From the NCBI GenBank assembly GCA_030272585.1, contig BSYQ01000001.1:9315001-9379000 (forward strand): DNA of 64,000 bases, in the 5' to 3' direction. The notes below the pieces were generated by a model. That model searched no databases. It worked only from the letters and a program-made list of their open reading frames with translations, and had not been told where the DNA came from. Of this stretch, positions 43,757 through 55,040 are shown one piece after another (position 1 is the first letter of the stretch; every line of letters begins with the position of its first letter). The position numbers and the translations under genes were made by a program. This DNA comes from Bryopsis sp. KO-2023. Lineage: Eukaryota > Chlorophyta > Ulvophyceae > Bryopsidales > Bryopsidaceae.

Positions 43757-45280
43757 GGTAGGCCTTCACATGAAGTCGTTTCGATGTAAATCCCAAGTAA
43801 ACTATTTTCTTTAACCAATACAAGCGTACCTGTGGAGGGTAGAAAACAAAATTGAATTAACATGTTGTTTATTATTCATCAACTGTGTTTGTTGTTGTGT
43901 TGTGTGATTTAGGGATGCATTAAGGGTGTGCGAAAAGGTGTTTGCGCCCGCCAAGGTGGTCTCTGACACGCTCGAGGCAGCAAAGCACACAACAGGAGGC
44001 ATGGCGTTCCGAACCATGATGCGGCTGGCGGCACACCTGCGAGAAGGCAGCAAGGCACGAGATGCACCCCAGTTGGAGAAGGACATGATGAGGGTGGTGG
44101 CCCAATGCGTCTACACGAGGATGGACGACCCCAACTGGGTGTTTGCAGGGCTGGTGCTGGGGTACTTGGACACAAGTAAGTTTCTGTTCATTGTCTTTGG
44201 TTGTTTGTTTTGAACTCCACTAGAATCCACTAGAATCCACTGACATCCACTGACATCCACTTCTGTGGTGTTGTAGGAACACGGACGGACTTTAAGTCCT
44301 TGCAGGAGGCCTTCAAGTGGGGGCGGGATGACAGGTGGCAGAACGTCACGAGGGACTGGTCCACCCCAGAGGCATTGTGGAGCGAGGTGAGCAATCTTTT
44401 GTGTGTTGGTTGCTTTCCGTGTTTCTTGTTTTGCGTGCCTGTTTGTTTTTATTCATATCTCCCTCCATTTTCTGGCGCTTCACTCGGTTTTTCTTTACAA
44501 CTGAAATAGTCTTTTTTTTATGTTTCATACATCATCCAACCGATTGAAAACCATGAAATCACAAAGAAGGAAGGGGGTGATCCATGTAACCGAAATCAGC
44601 ATCCGAAAACAGAAAAGATCCTTAACTCCCTTATCCATATAAATCAGATCAGAGCGGTCATCCCCAGCAGGGATGTTATCAAGCATTCCCATGATGGATG
44701 TTGTTATTCTGCCAGGTTCGAGATGAAATTGTGGCCTTAATGGCCCAGAAGGCCGAGGCAGTTCAGGAGCGTGAGCAGGCGGCACCCCCAGCCCAACCTC
44801 GACAGAGTGACCCACGTGCAGATTTCCTGCAATTTGAAGACGAACAAGCAGAGGTGCGGACGGAGACTGATGCCCCAGCTGGGGGATTGTTGCTGACGGC
44901 TCCACCAGGGGGTGATGAAACAGAACAGGGGGGGGGGCAGTGGGAGTGGGAGTGGGAGCGGGGCAAGGGGTAGGAGGGGGTTGGGGGGCAGAAGCGGAAA
45001 TAGGTTAGGTAGTCTTAGGAGCATGTGCAGAGCAGAATTAGATAGGTTCGATCAGATTTGGGAAGGGAGAAGGACGGCCTGTCCTTTGTCCTTTTGGGCA
45101 ACGGATGGGTCGTCCTACCCTTTGCTGAAAAGCATCGCCCCTGACTTTTTGGCGGTGCAAGCGTCTAGTGCGCACAGCGAGAGGTCTTTCTCAAGGGTAG
45201 GAGCTTTAGTTAGAGCCAGAAGGGCATCCCTTACGCCCCAAAATGTTAGGTATATGTCTTTTCTTAGTATGAACAAATAG

Positions 45281-45480
45281 GAGGGGGAAGGGGGGAAGGG
45301 GGGAGGGGATAAAAAAAAAACAAGGGAAGGGGAGAGGGGGGATTAAAAAAAAAAACAAGGGAAGGGGAGAGGGGGGATTAAAAAAAAAAACAAGGGAAGG
45401 GGGTAGGGTGGATTTAAAAAAAAACAAGGGGAGAGGGTGGATTAGAAAAAAACAAGAAGGGGGGGTTACGAAAAAATTAG
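45281..45480 (+). repeat. purine-rich minisatellite after the hAT transposase
   Basis: Five to six units of about 35 bp (GGGATTAAAAAAAAAACAAG followed by GGAAGGGGAGAGG), directly after the stop codon, in the presumed 3' untranslated region. Confidence 0.9.
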
Positions 45481-45649
45481 GGGAAAGGGGAAAGGAAGGT
45501 GTTCATGTTGTGTGTGGGGATTAGGCAGCCAGTTGCAAACACATTTGTGCAGGTGGGGTGATAATATTTGTTTTGGGTTGGGTATTTATGTTGTAAGATT
45601 ATTGTTTATGACTTCGCTTGCAACTGCAGGTGGATCCTTTACTTGACCG

Positions 45650-46218
45650 GATTCCACCTTTACTTGACCGGATTTGACCTGTTCTGGACAGGAAAACGGT
45701 TCTTTGTGGACCGGATTTAACCTTTATTGGACAGGTGAAACACCGGTCTGGACAGGCTGGTGCCTGTCCAGATGAGTGAGTCTGTGCGGTCTTGACCGGT
45801 GTTCAGCCGGTCTAAACAGACTTGCCTGTCTAGACAGGCTGAGTTCCTGTCTAGTAAAGGCTAGGACAGGCTTAGACAGGAGGTGGTTCCGGTCCAGACC
45901 TGTCCGACCGGTCGAACCTGTCCAGGTTACCGATTAGCGGCTTCTATGCCTTTATTAGACAGGAAATCACCTGTCCAGACAGGTCCTACCGGTCAGGACA
46001 GGAACGAATTCACGAGCGGAAATGAGGCCAGCCGGTCTGGACAGGCTCAATCCGGTCTAGTAAAGGTATACCTTTACTGGACCGGAAATGACCTTTATTA
46101 GACAGGTGTCGGACCTGTCTAGACCGGTCAGACACCTGTCTAATAAAGGTCATTTCCGGTCCAGAAAGTGACTGCCGGTCCGGTCCGGTCCGGTCCAACG
46201 GGTCGGCGCCCAGGTCTG
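45650..46218. repeat. right subterminal motif array of the hAT
   Basis: Dense ACCGG, CCTGTC and GACAGG words, plus TTTATTAGACAGG and TTTACTGGACCGG variants, mirroring the left array and ending in the terminal repeat GCCCAGGTCTG. Confidence 0.8.
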
Positions 46219-46303
46219 CTCACAAGTAAGCAGTAAGGAATCAAATACCATGAAAAAAACGGTCCCCAGCTGTCCCTAATAACTACTTAATAAAAGAATT
46301 CAG

Positions 46304-48005
46304 CTACCGTTTTTTCCATGCAAAAAATAACAAGTCGGACTCCGTCGCGACCTGCGCTTTGTGGATATACGACCAAACGGCCGTCGACGATGCAGACCAC
46401 CCCCCCCAGAATTTAATGTCCCCTTCACTAATCCCAATCGCATACATTGCGGATGCGCCGCCCCGACGAAGAGAGTGATGGCCATACACACAACCCTTAG
46501 GCAATCCACTTGCGTCTCCAAAATTCAAGATAACTCTGGAGAAGCACTTCGCCACAAATTTCGCATCCAATGAAACTGGCTCGCCAGGCAATCGCCATAA
46601 TGAGGCGAGTGGAGACGTCGCCATTTCGTGATCCTGGCCCCAGTTTTCTTTCCGCGCTTTCAAAAACTTTTCAAACGCCCCGAAAACCTCTGGGCACCCC
46701 GAACAAGGAAAAAGCCTCGACCGTCGCAACTCAAAAGCATTATGCGCTTTATAGCGTCGCTCGATAAAATGTATCGTGCACTCACCCGCATCCAGTTCCA
46801 GATCCTGCAGGCGAACCGCGAACGCCGTATCCGCCCGAGCGAAGAAAAGGAAATCGAATACCATCAATAAAAGATCTCTGACTTGAGGAAGGGTCAGATC
46901 CTGTTCCCGAACCAGAGATAGCCAAAATTGGACCGCCCTGGAGGGCACTTGATACGGGATAAAGCGGCACAACCCGCAAAGGGGGCGGGCCGGTCCACCA
47001 ACGTCCCGTATCGTGTATCATTTGGTTTCGGAGCCGAACTTGCGATCCGAAGGTCACAAGTTCGAGTCCTAGCGAGGCCATGGAAGTTGAGAGTGAGTTG
47101 GCACCTCTGACCCGAGAGTGGTAGTAACGAGAGGTGAAAGAGCATGAGGATCACTGCGAAGGAGGGGAGGGGGCTGAGATCATCACAGTGATCGCCGCCG
47201 CAGAGCAAGGCAAAAGACCATAAGCTCAAGAGACTAGACGGATCAAAGGGATAAGAACAAAGGATCAGAGGATCGCAAGAAAGATCTTGGAGAACCCCCG
47301 AACAGACCCGCGAGAGAACGGTAACCCGGTAATCGCAGAGAGGGTCAAGGAGAATGGAGTAACGGGCACGAGGAGAAGGTGGTCGAGGGCGACCACTGGC
47401 CCGAGGGGGGACGAGATGATACGGGATAAAGCGGCACAACCCGCAAAGGGGGCGGGCCGGTCCACCAACGTCCCGTATCGTGTATCAGCACTGGCGAGTG
47501 CTGCACCGGAATCTTCTCCGGTGATTGTTCCGCCAAATCCTTGCCCCATCCCGCGATAAACCTCTTGGTCACCTCGTCCGAAAGTTTCAAGGCGCCCAAC
47601 ATAGTCCACGAGTGCATGGATTGGATCGCCGTCAAATACTGGCGCGCGGACACAGGACTCACTTTTCCTTCCTCTTTCAAAAAAGTCAAGTACTCATAAA
47701 TCTCCGGGGTTAATACAGGAAACGGGGGTTTCCCTTTGGTAGACTGCATAAAATGCCAAAATTTTCTAAACTTTGCAAAAATAGTATCCCGTCCAGACGG
47801 CGCATTCGATGCAATAATCTTGCGAACCAAATCGGGCACCACATGCAGCCGCAAAGCCACAATCTCAGACGGCCATTGTATATCCACTTCTAGCAAACGC
47901 TCCCAATCATACTGTTGCTGTCCAAACTCCTCGTTTAATACTGCGAGGACAATCTTTCGAAGGGAATTACCTTGTCCTTCCAGAACCAAACCTTCTTCGG
48001 TTTGT
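46304..48005 (-). pseudogene. tyrosine recombinase of the DIRS-type element, split by a TRIM-like element
   Basis: The N-terminal part runs from about 48005 down to 47493 and includes a phage-integrase-like SAM fold (RQYLTAIQSMHSWTML). The C-terminal part runs from 46944 down to 46304 and carries the catalytic pattern: an Arg in FFARADTAFAV, HHSLRRGGAS (His-x-x-Arg), FWGGW and a Tyr in WSYIHK. The 538-bp mini-element plus its 5-bp duplication total 543 bp, so the frame is the same on both sides, but the insert brings stops. In the intact element the frame overlaps the end of the RT-RNase H frame (stop at 47935). It performs the strand exchange that replaces integrase in DIRS-type elements. 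Confidence 0.85.
46950..47487 (+). mobile_element. TRIM-like miniature LTR retrotransposon (538 bp)
   Basis: Two identical 71-bp terminal repeats (46950-47020 and 47417-47487, TGATACGGG...CGTGTATCA), a 5-bp duplication GCACT (46945-46949 and 47488-47492), a primer-binding site TGGTTTCGGAGC at 47023-47034 and a purine tract CCGAGGGGGGACGAGA before the 3' repeat. No coding capacity. It must borrow its proteins, plausibly from the gypsy elements that use the same primer site. Confidence 0.93.
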
Positions 48006-48284
48006 TGATAATCCACACTACCGAACGCCAAGGGGGGTACGGGGTCTGGTTGCACGTTCCCGGATGAGGTAAAAATGTCCCTGCTCGATCCGGGAGCCAA
48101 ATCCCTCCTTGGGCTAGGCTCATCACATGGCGACACCACACTGCTCCGGGCCACCAAGGCAGTACCAACAGGGCACGAACTCGCGGTAGGTTGTTGAGGA
48201 AGTCGATAGTTTTCTCCAACAATCCCCAGGGTGGGTGAACGAACGAAACGCCTCTGTCCCAATCCCTCTGGGAGAGAGCATCGA
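47935..48284 (-). pseudogene. C-terminal part of the DIRS-type RT-RNase H frame
   Basis: Continues the protein that stops at 62166, across gypsy element B. It begins ALSQRDWDRGVSFVHPPWGL and includes ALLVLPWWPGAVWCRHVM, the usual region after RNase H in DIRS/Ngaro elements. The duplicated ATCGA encodes the shared Ile-Asp at the join. Confidence 0.85.
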
Positions 48285-48855
48285 TGAAACGGATTTGTTT
48301 CCTGAGGCTGAATACTTCCAGCCGCCACTTAACCCGTTCTTCACACACGTTGGGAGACGACCAGAAGTTCTGTAAGAAAGGTCTGATACACGAGAGTATA
48401 CAACTGAATCTTATTTCAACAAGCTTGTTCTTTACAACGATCCCCAGCCTTTTATACTCTCAGCCCAGAGCTTCTAGAGAACTCCCAGCCCATCTCCTAA
48501 CCTTACAAATACTAGCTATCATCTAGCTCTCCTCAAAACGTCTCTATCATTTCTCAGCTCAGCCCTTCTAGCCAGAGCTCCGACTAACCCTTTATAACCC
48601 TTGATAACCTCTAGACTAAGGACCCAGACTGAAGCTCCTTCCAGTCTGACTCCCGACTCTCTACCCAAACTCTCAGCCATCTGAGATCTGACACTGAATA
48701 TACTGAACCTGGTTCGAACTCTTTTCACTACGTTTCAGCCTCTCATTGAGCATCACGTAACTACCCCATTCCAGTCAGTCCGCGACTACCTGGAACTCTC
48801 AGACTGTAACCTCTGTTTTCCGCCTAGATCTTCGCCTACTAAGTCAGCCGTTTCA
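48285..48855 (-). repeat. 3' LTR of gypsy element B
   Basis: 571 bp, same as 61598-62168. Its first TGA supplies the stop codon that truncates the recipient DIRS frame at the other junction. The 512 bp between it and the accessory ORF (48856-49367) is non-coding. Confidence 0.96.
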
Positions 48856-49367
48856 CTCCTCCCCCCTTAGAGAGAGATCGCTGACCCAGCGATGTTCTGT
48901 ACACTAAGTTCGTATTGCACGACTCACCAGAACTGCCAAGTTAACTAACTCGCTTATTCTGAGAATACCTCTGATATAGCTGTAAGCAATATTCTCCGAC
49001 GTTTTCCGTAACAACTTCCCGATTGCGACTTGAGCTGAATGTTGGTTTCTGCTTATGGTTACTTCTGCCGCTGTGACATCCCATCCCAGCCCGTTCACAC
49101 ATAAACCCAACCCTGTTCAATAGACTTCACAGCCCACACTGGAAATCACACAGTCTCAGCTCTAGTCAAACTGTAATTCTCACAAGTGTTTTTACACACT
49201 CAGTATGTTAATTGTTTTCCAGAAATTCCCTCTACCCTCACTTGATCCATTCACTGTTCTTTTCCTTTTTCTTCCAAAAACAAAATAAAATTCAAACACC
49301 CAATTACCAACAGAAAATCATATTTCACTCTTGATCCTATATTTTTTTTTTTTCATATATATTCAAC

Positions 49368-50387
49368 TCAGGCTTTTCTGAGTTTCACATTTCTGGATCC
49401 TCCTGAACTTCCAGGAGGTTTCCTTTTCTTTCCTTCTGGTCCACTGTCTCCGCCTGGCTCATTGACGACCCAATCCCCATCGTAGTCCGTTGGTTCTGCA
49501 TCGTCTTCGGCTGCCTCGAATTTTCTCAGGGGGCCCACGGTCCGCTTGGCCTTTAAATACACTCCCCGAGTATAATCCGCCCCCAACTTGAAACCCAAGG
49601 CGCAGAGTTTGCAGGTTTCCGAGTGTAGCACCATTGGTGGCCCTGTTTCAGCTGGTACCCACATTCTCCGCCAGTCTCGTTTTTCCTCATCTACTTCCAG
49701 ACTGATACTCAGCCACACCCGATCCCGACACCCGATATTCGAGCACACCCAGTGCCGTTGGCAGTCTTCTCCGGTCGGCTGACAGTTGCTGCTCGGGGTG
49801 CGACAAAACACGCAAGTGTGTTTTTCCCCCTCTTCGTGCTTCACTTCTCCGCTTGGTTTTCCCGACATGGACTCCACCATACTCTTCAACAAGTCTACCT
49901 GGCCCTTGAGCTGTTGGTTCCGCATTTGCTCTTCCCGCAGCTTGTCTTCGACCCCGTCGAGCTTGTGGCGCATTTCCTCATCTGCCCCCTCCATTAGCAG
50001 CTTTTCCACCTCTCTTTTCGCCGCGTCCGCTGAAGTTTCCGCCATCGCCAATTTTACGCTGAGGTCCTCATTTTCCGCCAAATATTTCGCCCGGTCGTCG
50101 AGCAACCGAGTGCGTTCAGCCTCCCAGCTATCTCTTTCCGCCTGAAATCCCCCTTCTTCTTCCAGCTCGCCGATCTTTTGCTTGAGTTGTTCTTTTTCCT
50201 CCTCCAGCTTTGCCATTTTTTCCAGGGCCTCCTGCTCATCTCTTTCTTGGATTCTTTCCAGTCTGGTTCCTTCCTTCAGGTACTCCTCCAGCATTTTGTT
50301 GATCCTTTCCGACACTCCCTCGATCGCTCCAGCATTCTTTTTAATCTCCTCCAACAGTGCTTTGACTCCTCCACCAAACTCAACCAT
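49368..50387 (-). CDS. accessory protein after pol in gypsy element B: coiled coil plus Cys cluster (339 aa)
   Basis: ATG at 50387 (MVEFGGGVKALLEEIKKNAG), 95 nt beyond the pol stop. Residues about 15-190 are a long heptad-rich coiled coil (EEEKEQLKQKIGELEEE and similar). Then comes a Cys/His cluster, CVFCRTPSSNCQPTGEDCQ...HWVCSNIGCRD, a further CKLCALGFK, an acidic stretch and a basic Pro/Gly tail (KKRKPP, KLRKA). No signal peptide or membrane segment is seen, so it is not envelope-like. I recognise no family. The position is where env or other third ORFs occur in some Ty3/gypsy elements. A nucleic-acid-binding or assembly role is inference. Confidence 0.75.
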   Translation of the reverse strand: MVEFGGGVKALLEEIKKNAGAIEGVSERINKMLEEYLKEGTRLERIQERDEQEALEKMAKLEEEKEQLKQKIGELEEEGGFQAERDSWEAERTRLLDDRAKYLAENEDLSVKLAMAETSADAAKREVEKLLMEGADEEMRHKLDGVEDKLREEQMRNQQLKGQVDLLKSMVESMSGKPSGEVKHEEGEKHTCVFCRTPSSNCQPTGEDCQRHWVCSNIGCRDRVWLSISLEVDEEKRDWRRMWVPAETGPPMVLHSETCKLCALGFKLGADYTRGVYLKAKRTVGPLRKFEAAEDDAEPTDYDGDWVVNEPGGDSGPEGKKRKPPGSSGGSRNVKLRKA

Positions 50388-50481
50388 GTTGTCTGCTTTC
50401 TTTTTCTTTTTCGAACTCCAAACTGTCTCTCGCACACACTCGCACTCGCACACACTCAACCCGAACTCAGGAAAACAGGAG

Positions 50482-53400
50482 CTAGTCCATGGAAGATTTT
50501 TGACGTAAATACTCCTGCAGCACTTGCTGCGCATTACCCAAGTGATGTGACGGGAGCCACTGGTCCTCTTCCGATCCGTATCCTTCCCAGGAAACCAAGT
50601 ACTCTGTCACATTCTTCTTTTTCCGCCGTTTGGTTCGATGTGTCTTGATCTTTTCGACGATATATTCCTCGACTCCTTCCAACACCACTGGATCTGGAGG
50701 TGGAGAAATAGCCCTGGCTGGAAACTCTTCTGATCCATCTTCAAATGCTTTTAGCTTGGAAACATGAAAAACATCATGTATTTTCCAGTGATTAGGAAGT
50801 TCCAACCTGTAAGTTACTGATGTCACAATATCAATAATTCTAAAAGGTCCACAAAACTTAGATACCAACTTCCGGCCCATCATTGGCGGTAAAGGTAAAT
50901 CAGCTGTCGATAAAAAGACATACTGATTTAATGCAAAACTTGCATCCCTCCGCCCTCGGTTTGCGACAGCCCTCTGTCGCTGTTGGCTTTTCAAAATCGC
51001 TTTCCGAGCCAGCTGTAAACTTTTAGCCCAAACTGTCCACCATTCATCTGAAACTGGACCTGAGTCTAACAAATCCTGAGGGGATCTGGGATGTTGCCCA
51101 TAAACCAAATAAAAAGGTGTAAAACCTGTTGATGAGTGAACGGATGAGTTATAAGCAAACTCAGCCGCCACTAATTTAGTGTCCCAATCACCCCCTATGG
51201 TCGAAATATAAATTCGCAACATGTCTCCGACTACTCGATTTGCCCTTTCAGTCATTCCATCAGTTTCAGGGTGATATCCAGAGGACATAGCTAAACGAGT
51301 CCCCGCTAATTCCCACAGTTTTCGCCAAAACTGGCCTGTAAAACGAGTATCTCGATCGGAAATAATAGCCTCTGGCAACCCATGATGTCTGAAAATTGTA
51401 TCAAAGAAAATTTCAGCTACCCCACTAGCTGTAACTGCAGTAGTGGTGGCTACCAAGTGGATCATTCGACTAAAACGGTCGACCATAACCACTAAATAAT
51501 CATGACCCTTTTGTGTCATAGGTAAAGGTCCCACAAAATCTAAACAAACTTCTTTCCAGCGTTCGTCTGGAACTGGAATTGGCTGATATAACCCCAATGG
51601 TTTTTGAGTGCTAGACTTGTTTTTCTGACAACCAACACAAGTCCTAACATATCGTTCGACATCCTCAGTGCATCTAGGCCAATAATATCTTTTTCGAACA
51701 TTTGCGACAGTCTTGTGTCTCCCAAAATGTCCAGCCTGATCGTGACATTCAGCCAACACTGTTTGTCTAATTTCTTTGTCCTTTGGAATATACCAAAACC
51801 ATTTGTCTTTAAGACTATACCACAATTTTGTGCCATCCCACCTATAACGCGGATCTTTTTCACCAGCTTCCCAATTAGCTATAACTTCTCTGCAATGTTC
51901 ATCCCCTTGATACGCAAGTCTAACCTGATCCTGAAATGCTACGCCTGCTCGGACTTTTGCCACAGCGTTTAATTCCATTTCCGACCTTCGACTTAATGCA
52001 TCTGCAACTGTATTTTCTTTTCCAGGTTTGTATTTAATCTCAAAATCAAATTCCTGTAAAGTTTCCATCCACCTAGCCTGTCTACTGGATAATTTAGGCT
52101 GCGTCTGAATATATTTCAGCGGAGCGTGGTCCGTGTGAACCACAAATTTCCTCGCCCCCAAATAATGTCGCCAAGTTTTCAAACAATAGACTATCGCATA
52201 CAGTTCTTTTTCGTGTGTCGGATAATTCCTTTCAGCTGAATTTAATTTCCGACTTTCAAACGCTGCTGGTTGTTGCCCCTGACCTTGATCTTGCGTCAAA
52301 ACTCCTCCAATAGCAAAATCCGATGCGTCTGTAGTTACTTCAAAACTCAACTCCGGATCTGGAATTATTAACACAGGTGCCTCTTGCATGCTCTTCTTTA
52401 GCGTCTGAAACGCTTTCTCCTGACTTTCAGTCCACTGCCATTTAACTTCCTTCCTTGTTAGTTCATGTAACGGCGTTGCAATCCCAGAGTATCCCTTAAT
52501 AAATTTCCGATAATAATTCGCTAAACCCAAAAACGACCTAATATCCCGAACTGTCTGAGGTTGTGCCCACTCCTTAATGGCTAAAACTTTCTTAGGTACC
52601 ACGGAGAGTCCCTCTCTTCCGACTATGTGTCCCAAAAATTCGACTTCTGTCATCCCCAAATCACATTTGTCCGGTGAAACGTAAAGTTTGTGTTTTTCGA
52701 GTAGCTGAAACACTTGTCTAAGATGTTCCTTGTGCTCTTCCCAGTTCCGACTGTAAACTAAGATATCATCGAGATAAACTATAACAAACTTATCCAGATG
52801 TGGTCGAAAAACATCGTTCATCACATTCATAAAAGTTGCTGGTGCATTTGTCAAACCCATTGGCATTACTGTGTATTCGTAAGATCCATATCTAGTTCGA
52901 AAAGCAGTTTTCGCCCAATCCTTTTTCGCCATCCTGACTTGATAGTATCCCGAACACAAATCTATTTTTGAGAAGTATTTTGCGCCATGAAGCTGATCTA
53001 TCAGTTCATCTATCCTCGGAATCGGATAAGCGTTTTTCACCGTCACCTTATTCAATGCCCGATAATCTACACACATGCGTAGTTTCCCGTTCTTCTTCGG
53101 TACGAAAATTACCGGTGCTCCCCAAGGTGATCTACTCGGTCGAATAAACCCTTTTTCCGACATGGCTGCAATCTGAGTTTTCAGTTCTGCCATTTCCTTG
53201 ATGCCTAGTCGATAAGGTGCTTTACTTTGTGGAACCGTGCCTGGTTCCAACTGGATCGTGTGTTCGATACCTCTGGAAGGGGGTATCTCACTGGGTAATT
53301 CTTCCACAAAAGTGTTAGGAAATTCCTGTCTGATTTCTGCTGCAAGTTCAGCTTGTCTGGAAACATTTTGTTCAGAGTCAGTTCTGTTCAAACATGTTTC

Positions 53401-54080
53401 AAACACCATCAGCACACACTGTTCCTCTTCCTCCTCTCCGGGGTTTGCCGGAGGAATCAAATGTTCTTTCAGCCCGTCTGAAACCACTACCTCATTCGTT
53501 CGAAAATCAACCCGGGGATTATGCTTAGCCAGCCAAGTTTTTCCCAATATAGCATCATACTTAGCAAGAGACATTTCATGAAAAATCTCCCTACTAGCAA
53601 AATCTCCAAATCTGAGAGTAGCCCTGATCTTCCCTTTAGATTCTAAGGTACTTCCCCCAGCCAGGCTAACTTTTTCTTCTTGTGCTTCTAATTCCAGCTT
53701 ATTTTTCTCGCAAAATTTCCGAGCCAAAAAGCAATCAGTTGCTCCACAGTCTATTAATATCTCAGCTGCAAAACCTGAGATTTCCCCTTTCACAGTAATC
53801 AGTTGTCTAGTTCGGTTATCAGTTTCAGCCACTGCTAGAAATCCGAACTTAGTCATGCCTAAATCTGTCCCATCAAATGAATGGACTTCTAGGTTATCTT
53901 GGTTATCAGGTCTAGTCGGTTCCTTGGACGTTTCTTCCAACGAAAAATCCCTCGAATTCCTAGAATTCCTCGAACTCACAGGCTTCCCCTTAACTTCACA
54001 CCCTGCGAGTTTACCTAACATACTCATTTTCGCGAGGGGCAGTCTCGAGCGTAATGCCCTCGACGCCCACACTTGTAACA
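50482..54080 (-). CDS. pol polyprotein of gypsy element B with chromodomain
   Basis: About 1,199 codons open. The start overlaps the gag zinc-knuckle region in the -1 frame (gag stop at 54024-54026), so pol is probably made by frameshifting. Domains: protease [13 protein letters not shown] (about residue 113; Asp-Cys-Gly instead of the usual Asp-Ser/Thr-Gly), RT with YLDDILVYS (about 438), RNase [15 protein letters not shown] (about 586), integrase HHCC (HDQAGHFG...CVGCQKNK, about 780-820), DDE core [21 protein letters not shown] and [14 protein letters not shown], and a chromodomain [11 protein letters not shown]...[17 protein letters not shown]. No internal stops. Confidence 0.93.
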
Positions 54081-54182
54081 CTTCACCTCTCCGTCTGCTT
54101 TTTCTTTCTTCCAGACTGGCTTATTTCTTTCTCTCTCTTTATCACCTCGCTGTTTCTGCTGTCTCTGTTGTCGCCTTCTTCC
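54024..54182 (-). pseudogene. 3' part of gag of element B (zinc knuckle)
   Basis: Reads through a Gln/Arg-rich stretch to a CCHC knuckle, [14 protein letters not shown], and stops TGA at 54024. It was separated from the rest of gag by element C; the GACGT duplication marks the break. Confidence 0.85.
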
Positions 54183-54187
54183 GACGT

Positions 54188-54368
54188 TGTGACGGGTCGT
54201 TCTGGGTGCGAGGTTTGATGGTGTGAGTCAGTGAGTGAAGGTCAGGTTTTTACAACGTTGTTGTCCAAGTCAAAATCGGTCTCTCAAAAACACGGTTCCA
54301 GTAAATATATAACCCACATCCGGGTTCACCTAGTCGGTCATACACCTAAGTTCCCCAGTCCGACTACA
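54188..54368 (-). repeat. 3' LTR of gypsy element C
   Basis: 181 bp, same as 60144-60324 by eye. Confidence 0.96.
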
Positions 54369-55040
54369 ATCCCCTCCACATCACGGCTGAAAACACCCGT
54401 CTAGCACGTGATGTCTCTACCCGGACGTCTCAACTCAAACACAGTAATCAATCATTGTTCCAACTGTCAAATGTCAAATCAACTTAACCCTTTCTACTAA
54501 CCGAGGTTCACTCTCTCCACCGAGTACTAGTAATCACGAGTTCTCACAAATAACACCCCTGGTTCACTCAAAATCATAGTCACTTAGTCCACCTGAGATC
54601 AATTCCCATTGTCAGCAAAGTATACACCCATAAGACCATGGCTCAGTCTAAACTCAGTCAGCAACAATAAACACAACAGCCAAGAGACTAATACCCCACC
54701 AATCAGAAGTAAAGCCCAGGCTGATTCACAGTCAAAACAATAGATACTCCCCTCCAAACTGACCATCTGGGAGTCCTCCACAAAATTCAAAAATAAAGAA
54801 TGTCAATTTCCCCTTTTCCAGATCAGACTTCATTTCCCGTTTCTTTTGTGATTCAGAATCGAAATTCAAAATCAAACTTCCATTAATCTCCATTCGGACA
54901 ATCGAATCTTACCCTGCAGTAAGCGCCAGCCTGACGGTAATTCTCATCTCTCTCTCCCGTAACCGCCCCCTCACTTAGCGACGAACTGTGGATTACTCGC
55001 GATTTCGATTTCCGCCCGATTTCGATCAATCATCACCTTA

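Larger units (their letters stand above)
32709..45280 (+). pseudogene. hAT transposase with BED finger, disrupted by nested MITEs
   Basis: Exons: 32709-33436 (interrupted), 33791-34072, 34530-35260 (interrupted), 35455-35562, 35692-35916, 36098-36328, 36500-36640, 37041-37238, 37325-37411, 43913-44175, 44277-44386 and 44716-45280. Phases agree at every junction if the insertions are left out. The N-terminus is Lys/Gly-rich. Exon 3 encodes a BED zinc finger (LVCRLCDLPVSYHRSS, NHAKGHQ). Exons 5-6 hold FTGDLWTSRAGDKYLTV, the hAT catalytic-core start; exon 6 ends TDAGANIAAAFDK; exon 7 has RCCCHMLHNSM; exon 8 TRWNSTYAMVER. The last exon encodes the hAT dimerisation region (YPLLKSIAPDFLAVQASSAH, SERSFSRVGAL) but in a frame shifted relative to its start, at a run of ten G (44928-44937). 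MITE copies put stops in exons 1 and 3. Confidence 0.9.
32146..46218 (+). mobile_element. hAT transposon, intron-containing, 14 kb with nested elements
   Basis: Ends are CAGACCTGGGC at 32146 and GCCCAGGTCTG at 46218, with a perfect 8-bp duplication CTCACAAG at 32138-32145 and 46219-46226. About 400-550 bp at each end is packed with ACCGGTC and CCTGTC..GACAGG motifs. It contains a plus-strand hAT transposase gene of 12 exons, two family A MITEs (in exons 1 and 3) and the 6.3-kb gypsy element A (just after exon 9). Its own length without these is about 6.8 kb. Confidence 0.95.
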
